Shown here one piece after another: positions 7,340 through 15,309 of a DNA stretch of 51,731 nucleotides. A program made the translations under genes and the position numbers. The DNA comes from Deltaproteobacteria bacterium HGW-Deltaproteobacteria-22 (GTDB lineage Bacteria; Myxococcota_A; Polyangia; HGW-17). Numbering within the stretch: the stretch's first letter is position 1; each line of letters starts with the position of its first letter. The notes below the pieces were generated by a model. It worked only from the letters and a program-made list of their open reading frames with translations, had not been told where the DNA came from and made no database searches. The stretch lies in contig PHAZ01000002.1 of NCBI GenBank assembly GCA_002841825.1, positions 1-51,731 of the forward strand, written 5' to 3'.

Positions 7340-9127
7340 TCACTGGCAGTCCGGGTCGTCGGCGTCGATGCGGCCGTCGACGTCGTCGTCGAGGCCGTTG
7401 AAGCAGAGTCTCTCGGTCAGGGGCACCGCCGGACACGAGACGGTCGGGGGGGGGCCCTGGTCCAGGTAGGGCCTTCGGGATATGACGATCTCGGCACCGC
7501 GCGAGGGTCCGTACCAGGGATGGGTGTCGGGTTCACACCCCTGGAACAGGGTATCCAGTGTGCAGGCGAGAGCACACTGCGGATTGTACTGGACGTGCCA
7601 GCATCGATAGAGCGGCAGGTCTGGATCCACGCGGGGCGGATGGCCGCCGGCATAATTTCCGGGACAGTGCTGCACCAAAACCTCCACCCCATTGGAATCG
7701 CGCTCCGAAACGGTGCAACCGGGCACGCAGCGCTCGGCGATCTCCGTCGGCAGGTCCGTTGTAGATCCCTCCCCGAACGCAAACGCGGGGTCCGGGCAGC
7801 CACGCAGGGGTTTGGAGAGGCAGGTGACGTCCTCGGCCAGCGTCCGCACGCGGTCAGCCAGACCCAGAAGGGCCGGGGTGAAATCCATCGCGCACAGGGA
7901 TGTGTACATCCAGAGGGTGTCTTCGGGTCGGTGCTCGAAAGACTCCACGAATGATTTCAGTCGCACCGCGGGCACGGCGCCCTGGCCGTCGTCGGGACTG
8001 ACGCTGCCGCAGGACGGCAGCAGCCTAGGGTTGTCATTGTCGTCGGTGCCGACGATCAGGGAATCTTCGTAAGGTCCGGCGATGGCGCCCACGATGATCA
8101 TGCTGGATTCCTTCAACTGGGACAAAGTGTTGGTGTACTCGGAGATCGGGTGCAGCATGTTCTTGGGATCGTTGGACTCGCGGGGGCGGCAGTGGGTGTA
8201 GGTCAGCTGGCCCTGGGGCATCACGCGCTGCCAGGGCTGGTCGCATTTCACACCGAACTCGGTGCAGCGGAAGGAGGTCAGCGGGCCCAGGGTGGAGTTG
8301 ATGTCGCCTTGGGGGTTGAACAGTTCAGCCTGCTTGGCGGAGCAGTCGTCCTCGTCGGAGAGGATGAAGATCGCCAGCATCGCGTCGTTGCGCATGAAGC
8401 CGCGATTTTCCGACGGGAGGCCGGTCAGCGCCTGCTTCAGTGCCTCCAGCGGCTGCTCCATGCCGCAGCCGTTGATGCCCGGCGCGGCCATGCACTGGAA
8501 GACTTCCTCGAGGGTCTGGTTGGTGTAGTTGCGGCAGCGCGGGCAGCCGCTTGGGTCGGTGGCGAACACCAGGTCGGCGGGCTCGGTGGCGACGCCGTCG
8601 AGGCCCGTGAAGGCGGCCACGTCGCAGTTGGCCTGTGTGCAGTCATGGCTGTCGCAGGTGGTGCCGGCATCTCCTGCGTTGGTCTTCCGGATCGTGCAGC
8701 CGCGGGGTTCCACGTCGACGACGTACTTCTGGTTGATCGGGTTCATACAGGAATCGTTGATGCCCTTCAGGAAGCGGCCGCCGTCGCCGCCGGGACGCTC
8801 GCAGCCCGGAATGTTGTAGGGCGAGGTGCCCAGATCCGGCGTGATGACGCCCATGTGCAAGTTGGGCAGGCCCCCGGAGATTTTGCGGAGGGCGCCAATC
8901 ATGGCAGGAAAATTGCGCTGCAGTTGGACCTGCTCGTCGGCCATGGACAGGGAGGTGTCGATCAAGAAGACGAGGTCGACGTTCCGCAGGAAGGGCCCCG
9001 GGATGGCACAGGCGTCCTCAATGGCATCCGGCGTTTCGTCCACGTGCACTAGCAGATCCGGTACGTTCATGCATCCGAACGCCAGCGCCGCGATCGCCAC
9101 TGCGAATGATAAATGTACGCCTTTCAT
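7340..9127 (-). CDS. VWA-domain lipoprotein (paralogue 2)
   Basis: A 595-aa protein with a signal peptide and lipobox (IAALAFGC), a VWA domain with MIDAS motif VFLIDTSLSMADEQ, the shared block ILSDEDDCSAKQAELFNPQG, and a C-terminal MopE-like motif CFNGLDDDVDGRIDADDPDC. It is a tandem paralogue of the gene at 5232-7049, with near-identical stretches such as SFRCTEFGVKCDQ. I moved the start from 9163 to ATG 9127, because GGAGGG lies 5 nt upstream and the signal peptide begins there. Likely role: surface-exposed, metal-dependent adhesion or protein binding; not proven. Confidence 0.85.
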   Translation of the reverse strand: MKGVHLSFAVAIAALAFGCMNVPDLLVHVDETPDAIEDACAIPGPFLRNVDLVFLIDTSLSMADEQVQLQRNFPAMIGALRKISGGLPNLHMGVITPDLGTSPYNIPGCERPGGDGGRFLKGINDSCMNPINQKYVVDVEPRGCTIRKTNAGDAGTTCDSHDCTQANCDVAAFTGLDGVATEPADLVFATDPSGCPRCRNYTNQTLEEVFQCMAAPGINGCGMEQPLEALKQALTGLPSENRGFMRNDAMLAIFILSDEDDCSAKQAELFNPQGDINSTLGPLTSFRCTEFGVKCDQPWQRVMPQGQLTYTHCRPRESNDPKNMLHPISEYTNTLSQLKESSMIIVGAIAGPYEDSLIVGTDDNDNPRLLPSCGSVSPDDGQGAVPAVRLKSFVESFEHRPEDTLWMYTSLCAMDFTPALLGLADRVRTLAEDVTCLSKPLRGCPDPAFAFGEGSTTDLPTEIAERCVPGCTVSERDSNGVEVLVQHCPGNYAGGHPPRVDPDLPLYRCWHVQYNPQCALACTLDTLFQGCEPDTHPWYGPSRGAEIVISRRPYLDQGPPPTVSCPAVPLTERLCFNGLDDDVDGRIDADDPDCQ

Positions 9128-9160
9128 GACCGCCCTCCGATTCTGGTGTTGAAACTGCGC

Positions 9161-9184
9161 CATCTTTCCGACCCTGGAAAGATG
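9161..9184 (-). promoter_or_regulatory. 5' UTR hairpin of VWA paralogue 2
   Basis: CATCTTTCC and GGAAAGATG pair perfectly (9 bp, 6-nt loop). The hairpin sits within about 6 nt of the transcription start predicted from the promoter at 9196-9223, so the mRNA would begin with a stable stem. Confidence 0.5.
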
Positions 9185-9195
9185 TGGCTATTGTT

Positions 9196-9223
9196 AATAT
9201 ACTGTAACCAACAACAAATTCAA
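9196..9223 (-). promoter_or_regulatory. Promoter for VWA paralogue 2
   Basis: TTGAAT (9223-9218), a 16-nt spacer and TATATT (9201-9196) on the minus strand are a near-consensus sigma-70 promoter in a locally AT-rich gap, about 70 bp upstream of ATG 9127. Confidence 0.65.
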
Positions 9224-9335
9224 GCCAGTGTTTTCATTTTTTTCTTCTCAACACCACCCAGGGTGCTACCCGGGGTGGTGGAGGTGGTGTATACTGAATC
9301 GTTCGCCCTGATGCACCGGCGGCAAGGAGGTTCTC

Positions 9336-11111
9336 ATGATGAGGAACTGGATAGGAACTGGACTGTTGGTTTTGATATTTATTTTTTCGACCGGTTGTGA
9401 CGAGAAGGCGAAGAAAAAATACACCTCCTGCGACCCGGCCGAGGCCGGCGCCTGTGGGGACACAGGTGCTTGCGTCGCCATCGAGGGCGGTAGCCACGTC
9501 TGCCTGGACATCTGTGATCCGGCCGTGGCCGGCGCCTGCGGCGAGGATCTGACGTGCCTGCCGGCCAAGGACACGTTCGTGTGCTATCCGGCCTGCGATC
9601 CGACCGACGCCGCGGCCTGCGGCGACGGGTGGACCTGCGTCGCCTACGCGACCGACGCGGGCAAGTGCCAGCAGGAATGCGACATGGAGGCGCCCGCCTG
9701 TGACCCGCCCGAGGCCGTGTGCGTGCCCTACGGGGACGGCGCGGTGTGCTCGGCGCCCTGCGATCCCGTGAACCAGGACGCGTGCCCGGCGGGCCTGACC
9801 TGCGAGCTGCGCACCGATGACCTGTACGCCTGCTATGAGCCGGTGTGGTTCGACGGCCGGGTGTCCGACGCCAGCGACGACGAGGACATCGAGGGCGCGC
9901 GCGTGCTGGCTGCCGATTCCACGGGCGCCGCGGCCACCTCGGTTGCCCTGTCCGGCATCGACGGCCGCTACAGCCTGCAGGTGCCCGTCAAGCGCAACGC
10001 CGACGGCACCCTGGCCGAGGGCGTCTTCACCCTGCGCGCCGCGGCCCAGGACTACCAGCAGTTCCCGGCCGGGATCCGGCCCTCGCTGCCCGTCGACGCC
10101 AGCGACGCCGTGCCGTCCGCCGATGGCTGGCACCTGGCCTCGGCGCTGACCAACATCACCCTGATCCCGCTGCCCGTCGAGGAGCAGGGGCTGTCCTCGG
10201 TGAGCGGCCGGGTCGTGATCACCACCGGCGAGGTCACCGGCGGCGGCGTGCTGCTGGTGCTCGAGACCGACGCCAACGCCGGCGAGGCGCCCTTCGGCTT
10301 CTCGGACCGCGAAGGCTGGTTCACCCTGTTCAACGTCCCCGACGACACCTATGTGTTGCGCGGCTACAAGGCCGACCTGCAGTTGAACTCGCTGGACGTG
10401 ACCATGGCCGCGGCCCCGGTCGTCGACCTGGAGGTCACCCAGAGCGACACGCCGCTCAGCTCGGTCAGCGGCTCGGTGCAGATCGTCAACGCGCCGGGCG
10501 GCTCGCTGACCACCGTGGTGCTGGTGCCCGAGTCCACCTTCAGTGACACGTTCGTCAAGGGCGAGGTGCCCGCGGGCCTGCGCGCGCCGAAACCCCCCGC
10601 AGCGCCCTCGATTGCGGGCGGGTTCACCATCACCGGCGTCCCCGATGGTCGCTACGTGGTGCTGGCCGCCTTCGAGAACGACGGGCTCGTGCGCGATCCC
10701 GATCCGAACATCGCCGGCACCCAGATCGTGCACATCGTGGTCGACGGCGCCACTGCCACCGAGGTGACCCTGGACGACTCCTTCAAGGTGACCGAGGCCC
10801 TCGAGATCATCTATCCGGGCGCGCTGGGCCCCGAGTTGGTGGACCCCGTGGGCCTGGAGTTCACCTGGGTTGACGACTCCTCCGAGGACGGCTACCACAT
10901 CGTGGTCTACAACGCCTACGGCGAGCTGGTCTGGGAGGACGACGCGGTGCCGAGCGTGTCGTCGGGCGACGTGGTCGTGCCCTATGCCGGTCCCGAGCTG
11001 GTGCCTGGCATGTACTACCAGTTCCGCGCCTGGTCGATGCGCAACGGCGGCGCGATCTCCACCACCGAGGACCTGCTCGGGGTGTTCTACACCGAGCCCC
11101 TGGTGCAGTAG
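9336..11111 (+). CDS. Cys-rich lipoprotein with carboxypeptidase-regulatory-like domains
   Basis: A 591-aa lipoprotein. The signal peptide ends in IFIFSTGC. Residues about 32-168 hold five Cys-rich repeats of about 28-32 aa built as CDP..AGACG..L.C......CYPACDP. Next come at least three beta-sandwich modules of the carboxypeptidase-regulatory (CarbopepD_reg-like) type: VSGRVVITTGEVTGGGVL, DREGWFTLFNVPDDTY, and VSGSVQIVN with GFTITGVPDGRYVV. The final 90 residues resemble a fibronectin-III fold (EFTWVDDSSEDGYHIVV). Likely an outer-surface structural or adhesive protein. ATG 9336 has an excellent site (AAGGAGG, 7-nt spacing). An immediate second ATG could also be used. Confidence 0.8.
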   Translation: MMRNWIGTGLLVLIFIFSTGCDEKAKKKYTSCDPAEAGACGDTGACVAIEGGSHVCLDICDPAVAGACGEDLTCLPAKDTFVCYPACDPTDAAACGDGWTCVAYATDAGKCQQECDMEAPACDPPEAVCVPYGDGAVCSAPCDPVNQDACPAGLTCELRTDDLYACYEPVWFDGRVSDASDDEDIEGARVLAADSTGAAATSVALSGIDGRYSLQVPVKRNADGTLAEGVFTLRAAAQDYQQFPAGIRPSLPVDASDAVPSADGWHLASALTNITLIPLPVEEQGLSSVSGRVVITTGEVTGGGVLLVLETDANAGEAPFGFSDREGWFTLFNVPDDTYVLRGYKADLQLNSLDVTMAAAPVVDLEVTQSDTPLSSVSGSVQIVNAPGGSLTTVVLVPESTFSDTFVKGEVPAGLRAPKPPAAPSIAGGFTITGVPDGRYVVLAAFENDGLVRDPDPNIAGTQIVHIVVDGATATEVTLDDSFKVTEALEIIYPGALGPELVDPVGLEFTWVDDSSEDGYHIVVYNAYGELVWEDDAVPSVSSGDVVVPYAGPELVPGMYYQFRAWSMRNGGAISTTEDLLGVFYTEPLVQ

Positions 11112-11135
11112 CCCTCTTCCGCGGTGCTTCTCTTT

Positions 11136-11696
11136 CTAGTCACAGGGGTACAGGACGTTGCGACGGACCGTCTCGACGACGTTGTCGCCCTGCAGCCGGG
11201 CCAGGATCGCCGCCGAGAACTCGAAGGCCGTGCCCGGCGCGCGGCTCGTGATCACCGGCCCCGACACCACCACGCGATCCTGCGAGTACTTGCGCGCCAA
11301 CCGGGCGTGGAAGCGCTCCTCCACCCCCGGATGGGAGGTGAACGCGGTCACGTCCTCGAGGATCCCGGCCTGTTCGAGCACCAGGGGTGCGGCGCAGATC
11401 GCGCAGACCCACGCGCCCTTCTCGTAGTGGCGCTTCACCAGCCTGAGCACCAGCTCGTTGCGCAGGAAGTGCTCCACGCCGGGCAGGCCGCCGGGCAGGA
11501 TCAGCGCATCGGCGGTCATGCTCTCGTCGAGGACCGCGTCGGGCTGCAGCACGATCGATCGCGCGCCGCGGATCATGCCCGGCGCGAGGCTGGCCAGGGT
11601 CACCTCCACACCGCCGCGGCGCAGCAGGTTCAGGGGGATGACGATCTCCATCTCTTCGGATCCATCGGCGCACAGGATCAGGGCTCTGGGTTTCAT
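11136..11696 (-). CDS. DJ-1/PfpI family protein (DJ-1/YajL type)
   Basis: A 186-aa protein of the class I glutamine amidotransferase-like superfamily. It shows the DJ-1 signatures SEEMEIVIPLNLLRRGG near the N-terminus (Glu17), LILPGGLPGVEHF, the nucleophile elbow with Cys101 in AICAAPLVL, and SRAPGTAFEFSAAI near the end. Members act in oxidative or glyoxal stress as chaperone-like or deglycase/glyoxalase enzymes; which applies here is unknown. The track start at 11903 is too long: ATG 11696 opens the conserved fold and has GGGAGG upstream. It lies 38 bp after the PilZ gene on the same strand and may be the last gene of that operon. Confidence 0.88.
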   Translation of the reverse strand: MKPRALILCADGSEEMEIVIPLNLLRRGGVEVTLASLAPGMIRGARSIVLQPDAVLDESMTADALILPGGLPGVEHFLRNELVLRLVKRHYEKGAWVCAICAAPLVLEQAGILEDVTAFTSHPGVEERFHARLARKYSQDRVVVSGPVITSRAPGTAFEFSAAILARLQGDNVVETVRRNVLYPCD

Positions 11697-11734
11697 GGCA
11701 GGACCTCCCTTTGGAAATGTGGTCAACAGAAGTA

Positions 11735-12097
11735 TTACCGCAGATTGGCGTCGGAGGACAGCTCCACGATCGCCTTGAGCATCCGGTCGGGCATGGAGAG
11801 GAATTTCAGGCCGCAGGCGGTGGCGTCGGTGTTGCGCGGCACGAACCAGCGGACCTCCACGGGGACCGGGGACGGCTCGACCCCCGGCAGGGAGAGCAGG
11901 CACTCGAACTGATCCCCGAGGCCGGCCTGCCCGGGAAACACCACGAACATGCCGCCGAGGCTGAGGTTGTGGATCTCCCCGGCGGTGTCGTTCCCGCCCG
12001 AGCGCACGACCACCGGCAGTTTCACGGCGAAGCGCTTGTGGGCGCGGCGGCTCTTCTGCAGAAAGGAAATCGCGTTGTCGAGTTCGCGCGTGCTCAT
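11735..12097 (-). CDS. PilZ-domain protein (c-di-GMP binding)
   Basis: A 120-aa single-domain protein. The RxxxR switch motif is in RRAHKRFAVKLPV and the (D/N)xSxxG motif is NLSLGG, followed by GGMFVVFPGQAGLGDQF. Both c-di-GMP contact motifs are present, so binding is likely. In this lineage such proteins control motility, exopolysaccharide or secretion. The start ATG 12097 overlaps the stop of the transglutaminase gene (ATGA), which implies translational coupling. The longer track start (12301) lies inside that gene in another frame and is rejected. Confidence 0.88.
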   Translation of the reverse strand: MSTRELDNAISFLQKSRRAHKRFAVKLPVVVRSGGNDTAGEIHNLSLGGMFVVFPGQAGLGDQFECLLSLPGVEPSPVPVEVRWFVPRNTDATACGLKFLSMPDRMLKAIVELSSDANLR

Positions 12098-13794
12098 TTG
12101 CGCACCTCTTTCTCCAGGACGGTGATCTTCAGGTTGCCCAGGCTCTCGAGCCATTCCATGTCGTCGGTGGCGCCCATCATCAGGTGGGTGACGTCGGCGG
12201 GCATCTGCTTCCAGGTCGGATCCACGTCGATCCAGCGCCCCACCCATACCTGGGTCCAGGCGTGGTAGCCCAGCCCCTCCAGGCAGGAGTCGGTGCCGCA
12301 CATGCGGACGTAGCCGACGCCGCCGACCTGGCGTGCGGGGAAGCCCAGGGCGCGGAACAGCGCCGTGGCCAGGATCGAGTGCTCGGTGCAGTCGCCCTTC
12401 CTGAGCTGGACCACCATCCGGGCGCTCTCCACGTCGGAGCGCAGCGTGTCCTCGACGTAGTCGCCCACGAACAGCGTGACCGCGCGCAGGATCTCCACCG
12501 GCGTTTTGGCGCCGCCGACGGCCTGCCCGGCCAGCTTGATCACGCCCGGGTCGTCGCTCTCGACGTTGGGCTCGGACTTCAGGTACTTCTTCACGTCCGC
12601 CGGGAGCGTCGCGGGATCGGGCTTCTGGAGGTTGTCGATGGTGTCCACGCTGAGGGTCAGTTTCTTCCCCTTGGCGGTGTCGAGTTGATAGCGGTGGGTG
12701 TTGAGGAAATCGGGATTGGGGAAGGGGCCGTTGAGCTCGAGGACCAGCTTGGTGATCGACGCAGCGGGCGTGCCTCCCAGCGGCAGCGGGATCACCGCGG
12801 ACAGGCCGGTGTCGATCTCCGCGCCCATGCCGGCGGCGGCCTTGTCCTTGTCCTCGCGGCGCATCTCGATGGCGCCGATCTTGCTCACCTCGATGAAGCC
12901 CAGCTCGTTGAACACGGAGACCACGCGGGACTTGGGGTTGTCGGAGACCGTCTCGACGACGGTGAAGGGACGGGTCTTGCCGTCGACCCTGCGCTCGGAG
13001 CGGCTCACGACGCGCCCGACCTCGTGGGCGACGGTGACCTCGGTGCTCATGAACTTGCGCGCCCGCCAGGAGCGGGTGGCGTTCCAGGTCTTCGGATCCC
13101 GCGAGATGGTCAGGGAGAAGGCCAGGTCGCTCTCGGACAGGCCGCCCAGGGGGCGGTCGGGGGTGTAGGTCTGCAGCGGCGCAGGGGTCTGGCCGGCCGC
13201 GACGCTCTCGACGGTGGCCTGGTGGGAACCATCGGGCTGGCGCCGCAGCGTGACCGTCCGCTTGACGTGATCGGCCGTCTGGAGGGTGACGTGCTCGAGG
13301 AGCGCGCCCTCGCCGGCACCGTCATAGGTGGAGGTGGTGCTGATGACCATGGTCTTTTTTCCGCCCAGCACGTTCATCTCCATGTGGAACTGCTGCACCT
13401 GGAGGACGCGGGGCCCTTCAGGCGTGTCCTTGACGGACCAGGCGTTGCTCATGTAGCCGACCTTCTGGTTCATCACGTAGACGCCGTACCAGGTCTCGGT
13501 GCCCAGGAGCGGAACGGCCGCCTTCACGTCGGCCACCGGGACGGCCAGCAGCGGGACCTCCGGGATCTTCGCGAAGTCCAGCGGTGCGGTTCCTTCGGGC
13601 AGGGCAGGCACGGGCAGGCCCTCGGCCGCATCCCCGCCCGGAGCTGGCGGCTGTGCGCCCATGTCCGGTGTCATCTCGGTGCCCATGGGGTTGGGCGTTT
13701 CACCCGCCGGATCCTTTTTGGTCCGGACCGGGCTGCAGTGGTTGAAGAGAATCAGGAGAAGGAACGTCAGCGGGAGGAGGCGGGGGGAGATCAT
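12094..13794 (-). CDS. Transglutaminase-like lipoprotein
   Basis: A 566-aa exported protein with signal peptide and lipobox-like LILFNHC. After a Pro/Gly-rich linker comes a beta-rich region, and a transglutaminase-like core occupies the last 110 residues: Cys469 in RKGDCTEHS, His511 in GYHAWTQVW and Asp525 in DVDPTW form the expected triad. Bacterial members are usually peptidases or peptide cross-linkers acting on the envelope. The gene overlaps by 4 nt both the upstream gene (stop/start at 13791-13794) and the downstream PilZ gene, so the three proteins are probably made together. Confidence 0.87.
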   Translation of the reverse strand: MISPRLLPLTFLLLILFNHCSPVRTKKDPAGETPNPMGTEMTPDMGAQPPAPGGDAAEGLPVPALPEGTAPLDFAKIPEVPLLAVPVADVKAAVPLLGTETWYGVYVMNQKVGYMSNAWSVKDTPEGPRVLQVQQFHMEMNVLGGKKTMVISTTSTYDGAGEGALLEHVTLQTADHVKRTVTLRRQPDGSHQATVESVAAGQTPAPLQTYTPDRPLGGLSESDLAFSLTISRDPKTWNATRSWRARKFMSTEVTVAHEVGRVVSRSERRVDGKTRPFTVVETVSDNPKSRVVSVFNELGFIEVSKIGAIEMRREDKDKAAAGMGAEIDTGLSAVIPLPLGGTPAASITKLVLELNGPFPNPDFLNTHRYQLDTAKGKKLTLSVDTIDNLQKPDPATLPADVKKYLKSEPNVESDDPGVIKLAGQAVGGAKTPVEILRAVTLFVGDYVEDTLRSDVESARMVVQLRKGDCTEHSILATALFRALGFPARQVGGVGYVRMCGTDSCLEGLGYHAWTQVWVGRWIDVDPTWKQMPADVTHLMMGATDDMEWLESLGNLKITVLEKEVRK

Positions 13795-15068
13795 TTTTTC
13801 GCCGCAATCGCGTTGAGCTGGGCTTCAAGATCCACATTGAAAGCCTTCTTGGCGGCTTCCAGCGAGGCCTTGAGCTCGGCCTGAACGGCGGAGACCTCGC
13901 CGGCCTTGCCCTGATCGTACAGTTCCAGGATCTTCCAGACCTTGGGCATCGCGTCGCACATGGCGCGACCGGCCTTCTCGGCGGCATCCAGGTATTCCTT
14001 CAGTTGCTTGGAGTCCTTGAACTCCTCGAGGTCGTCGTGCTTGTCGATCATCTCCTGCGCGATCTTGCGGAACTGCTCGGTCACGTCGGTGTTGCAGCCG
14101 GTGCCCCAGTCACGAAGCTCCTTGGACATGGCTTCGCCGAACCAGGCCGGCACCACGGCCTCGAACTTGCCGTACTGCTTGTTGCCGCCCTGGGGATCGG
14201 TCTGCGCCATCTTGGTGCCGTGCATCATGATGTGCGTGTCGCTGCTGCGCAGGCTGTACTGCTTGAAGCGTCCGTTGATGGCCTTGATGGGCTCGGGAGC
14301 CTTGCTCAGAAAACTCATGTAGATGAGGAAGACATCCTTGGCCTCGCCCCAGTTCTCGATGAGCGTCTCCGAGGTGGGGAAGGAGAAGTCCGTCAGGGCC
14401 TTCATCGACTGGCCCTCGATGGCGACCCTGCCGAAGTTGCGGGCGCTGCCGAACAGGCCGCCGCTCTGGAAGCGGGTCTCGAGCTTGATCTTCATGTCCG
14501 CCTTCGAGGCCAGGTCGACGATCTGCAGGGGGCACAGGTACCAGTCCTCGCCCGTGGTGGGGGAGCCCGAGCCGGGTTCGATCAGGGACTTCCAGTTGTC
14601 GCCCTTGAGCACGATCGAGGTCAGGAAGTTGTAACCGACCTCCTGGTAGGGTTTGCAGGTCTTCTGGAAGAAGTTCTCGGCCTTGGCGACCACCGCCTTG
14701 TTGAGGTTCTTCAGCGCGGGGACCAGCTTCGGGCTGATGCCGCCCTTGGTCTTGTCGTCGGCACCGCCGCCACCGCCGCCGCCGCGCCCGAACAGGAAGA
14801 AGGCGCCGCCGCCGAGCAACAAGAGGACCACCACGACGATGGCCACCGTGTGGTGGGTCTTCTTCACCGGAGCCGCCGCCGCCGCCTGGGCGCTCTGCAT
14901 CGCGGCGATGGTCGGGTCGACATAGACGTAGTCCTGGGGAAGCGCTTCGGGTTCAGGCGCCGGGGTTTCTTCGGGCTCGGGCAGGACGTGGAAGCAGAAC
15001 GGGCAGGTTTCGACCGCCCTGCGGTTTGCCTTCGAGACCAATTCGTAACAATGTGAGCAAGTAACCAT
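13791..15068 (-). CDS. Zinc-ribbon, single-TM membrane protein
   Basis: A 425-aa protein. It starts with a zinc ribbon (MVTCSHCYEL and later CPFC), then an acidic Pro/Glu linker. One membrane helix follows (VAIVVVVLLLLGGGAFFLF, about residues 85-105), then a Gly run and a 300-aa helical C-terminal domain that I do not recognise. By analogy with other zinc-ribbon/TM proteins of this lineage the ribbon is cytoplasmic and the large domain periplasmic. ATG 15068 was chosen over 15185 because it opens the ribbon and follows GGAGG (11 nt). First gene of the overlapping operon with the transglutaminase and PilZ genes. Confidence 0.72.
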   Translation of the reverse strand: MVTCSHCYELVSKANRRAVETCPFCFHVLPEPEETPAPEPEALPQDYVYVDPTIAAMQSAQAAAAAPVKKTHHTVAIVVVVLLLLGGGAFFLFGRGGGGGGGADDKTKGGISPKLVPALKNLNKAVVAKAENFFQKTCKPYQEVGYNFLTSIVLKGDNWKSLIEPGSGSPTTGEDWYLCPLQIVDLASKADMKIKLETRFQSGGLFGSARNFGRVAIEGQSMKALTDFSFPTSETLIENWGEAKDVFLIYMSFLSKAPEPIKAINGRFKQYSLRSSDTHIMMHGTKMAQTDPQGGNKQYGKFEAVVPAWFGEAMSKELRDWGTGCNTDVTEQFRKIAQEMIDKHDDLEEFKDSKQLKEYLDAAEKAGRAMCDAMPKVWKILELYDQGKAGEVSAVQAELKASLEAAKKAFNVDLEAQLNAIAAKK

Positions 15069-15097
15069 AGGACAAGACCTCCAGAAAGACGGCCACG

Positions 15098-15127
15098 TAT
15101 ATACCACAGGCGGGCCGCGACTTTCCA
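15098..15127 (-). promoter_or_regulatory. Possible promoter for the zinc-ribbon/transglutaminase/PilZ operon
   Basis: On the minus strand TGGAAA (15127-15122), an 18-nt spacer and TATATA (15103-15098) lie 30 bp upstream of ATG 15068. The -10 is strong, the -35 moderate. Confidence 0.4.
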
Positions 15128-15200
15128 GCAAAAACACAGGCTGCCGGGGATGGGCGATAATATGATTGATTTCAGTCACCTTCAAGAATTCGATCCCCCT

Positions 15201-15228
15201 TTGAAACGGGAATCAACTCTGCTATATA
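15201..15228 (+). promoter_or_regulatory. metK promoter
   Basis: TTGAAA (15201-15206), a 16-nt spacer and TATATA (15223-15228) form a near-consensus sigma-70 promoter. The predicted start near 15235 gives a leader of about 75 nt before ATG 15310. Confidence 0.65.
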
Positions 15229-15242
15229 TGCATCAGCTTGGC

Positions 15243-15303
15243 GCCGGGAATTTTGGTTGAACCCGGCTCTTAACCGCTTTTACCTTCTTTTCAACCAATG
15301 GAG
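15243..15303 (+). promoter_or_regulatory. Candidate H-type pseudoknot leader of metK (possible SAM-responsive element)
   Basis: GCCGGG (15243-15248) pairs with CCCGGC (15262-15267). The loop contains TTGGTTGAA (15253-15261), which is the exact complement of TTCAACCAA (15290-15298). That second strand ends one base before the GGAG ribosome site (15300-15303) of ATG 15310. The two helices (6 and 9 bp) form an H-type pseudoknot that would hide the ribosome site. Several SAM-binding riboswitch classes (SAM-II, SAM/SAH) are small pseudoknots before methionine-cycle genes. I could not match this one to a named consensus. Confidence 0.5.
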
Positions 15304-15309
15304 ATCCCG

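Noticed and set aside
9250-9280. Rho-independent terminator from CACCACCC/GGGTGGTG
   Set aside because: The inverted repeat is real but neither strand has a T tract after it; it lies in the leader of the 9336 gene.
15243-15303. Firm assignment as a SAM-II or SAM/SAH riboswitch
   Set aside because: Topology fits but I could not match conserved loop bases of either class, so it is reported only as a candidate.
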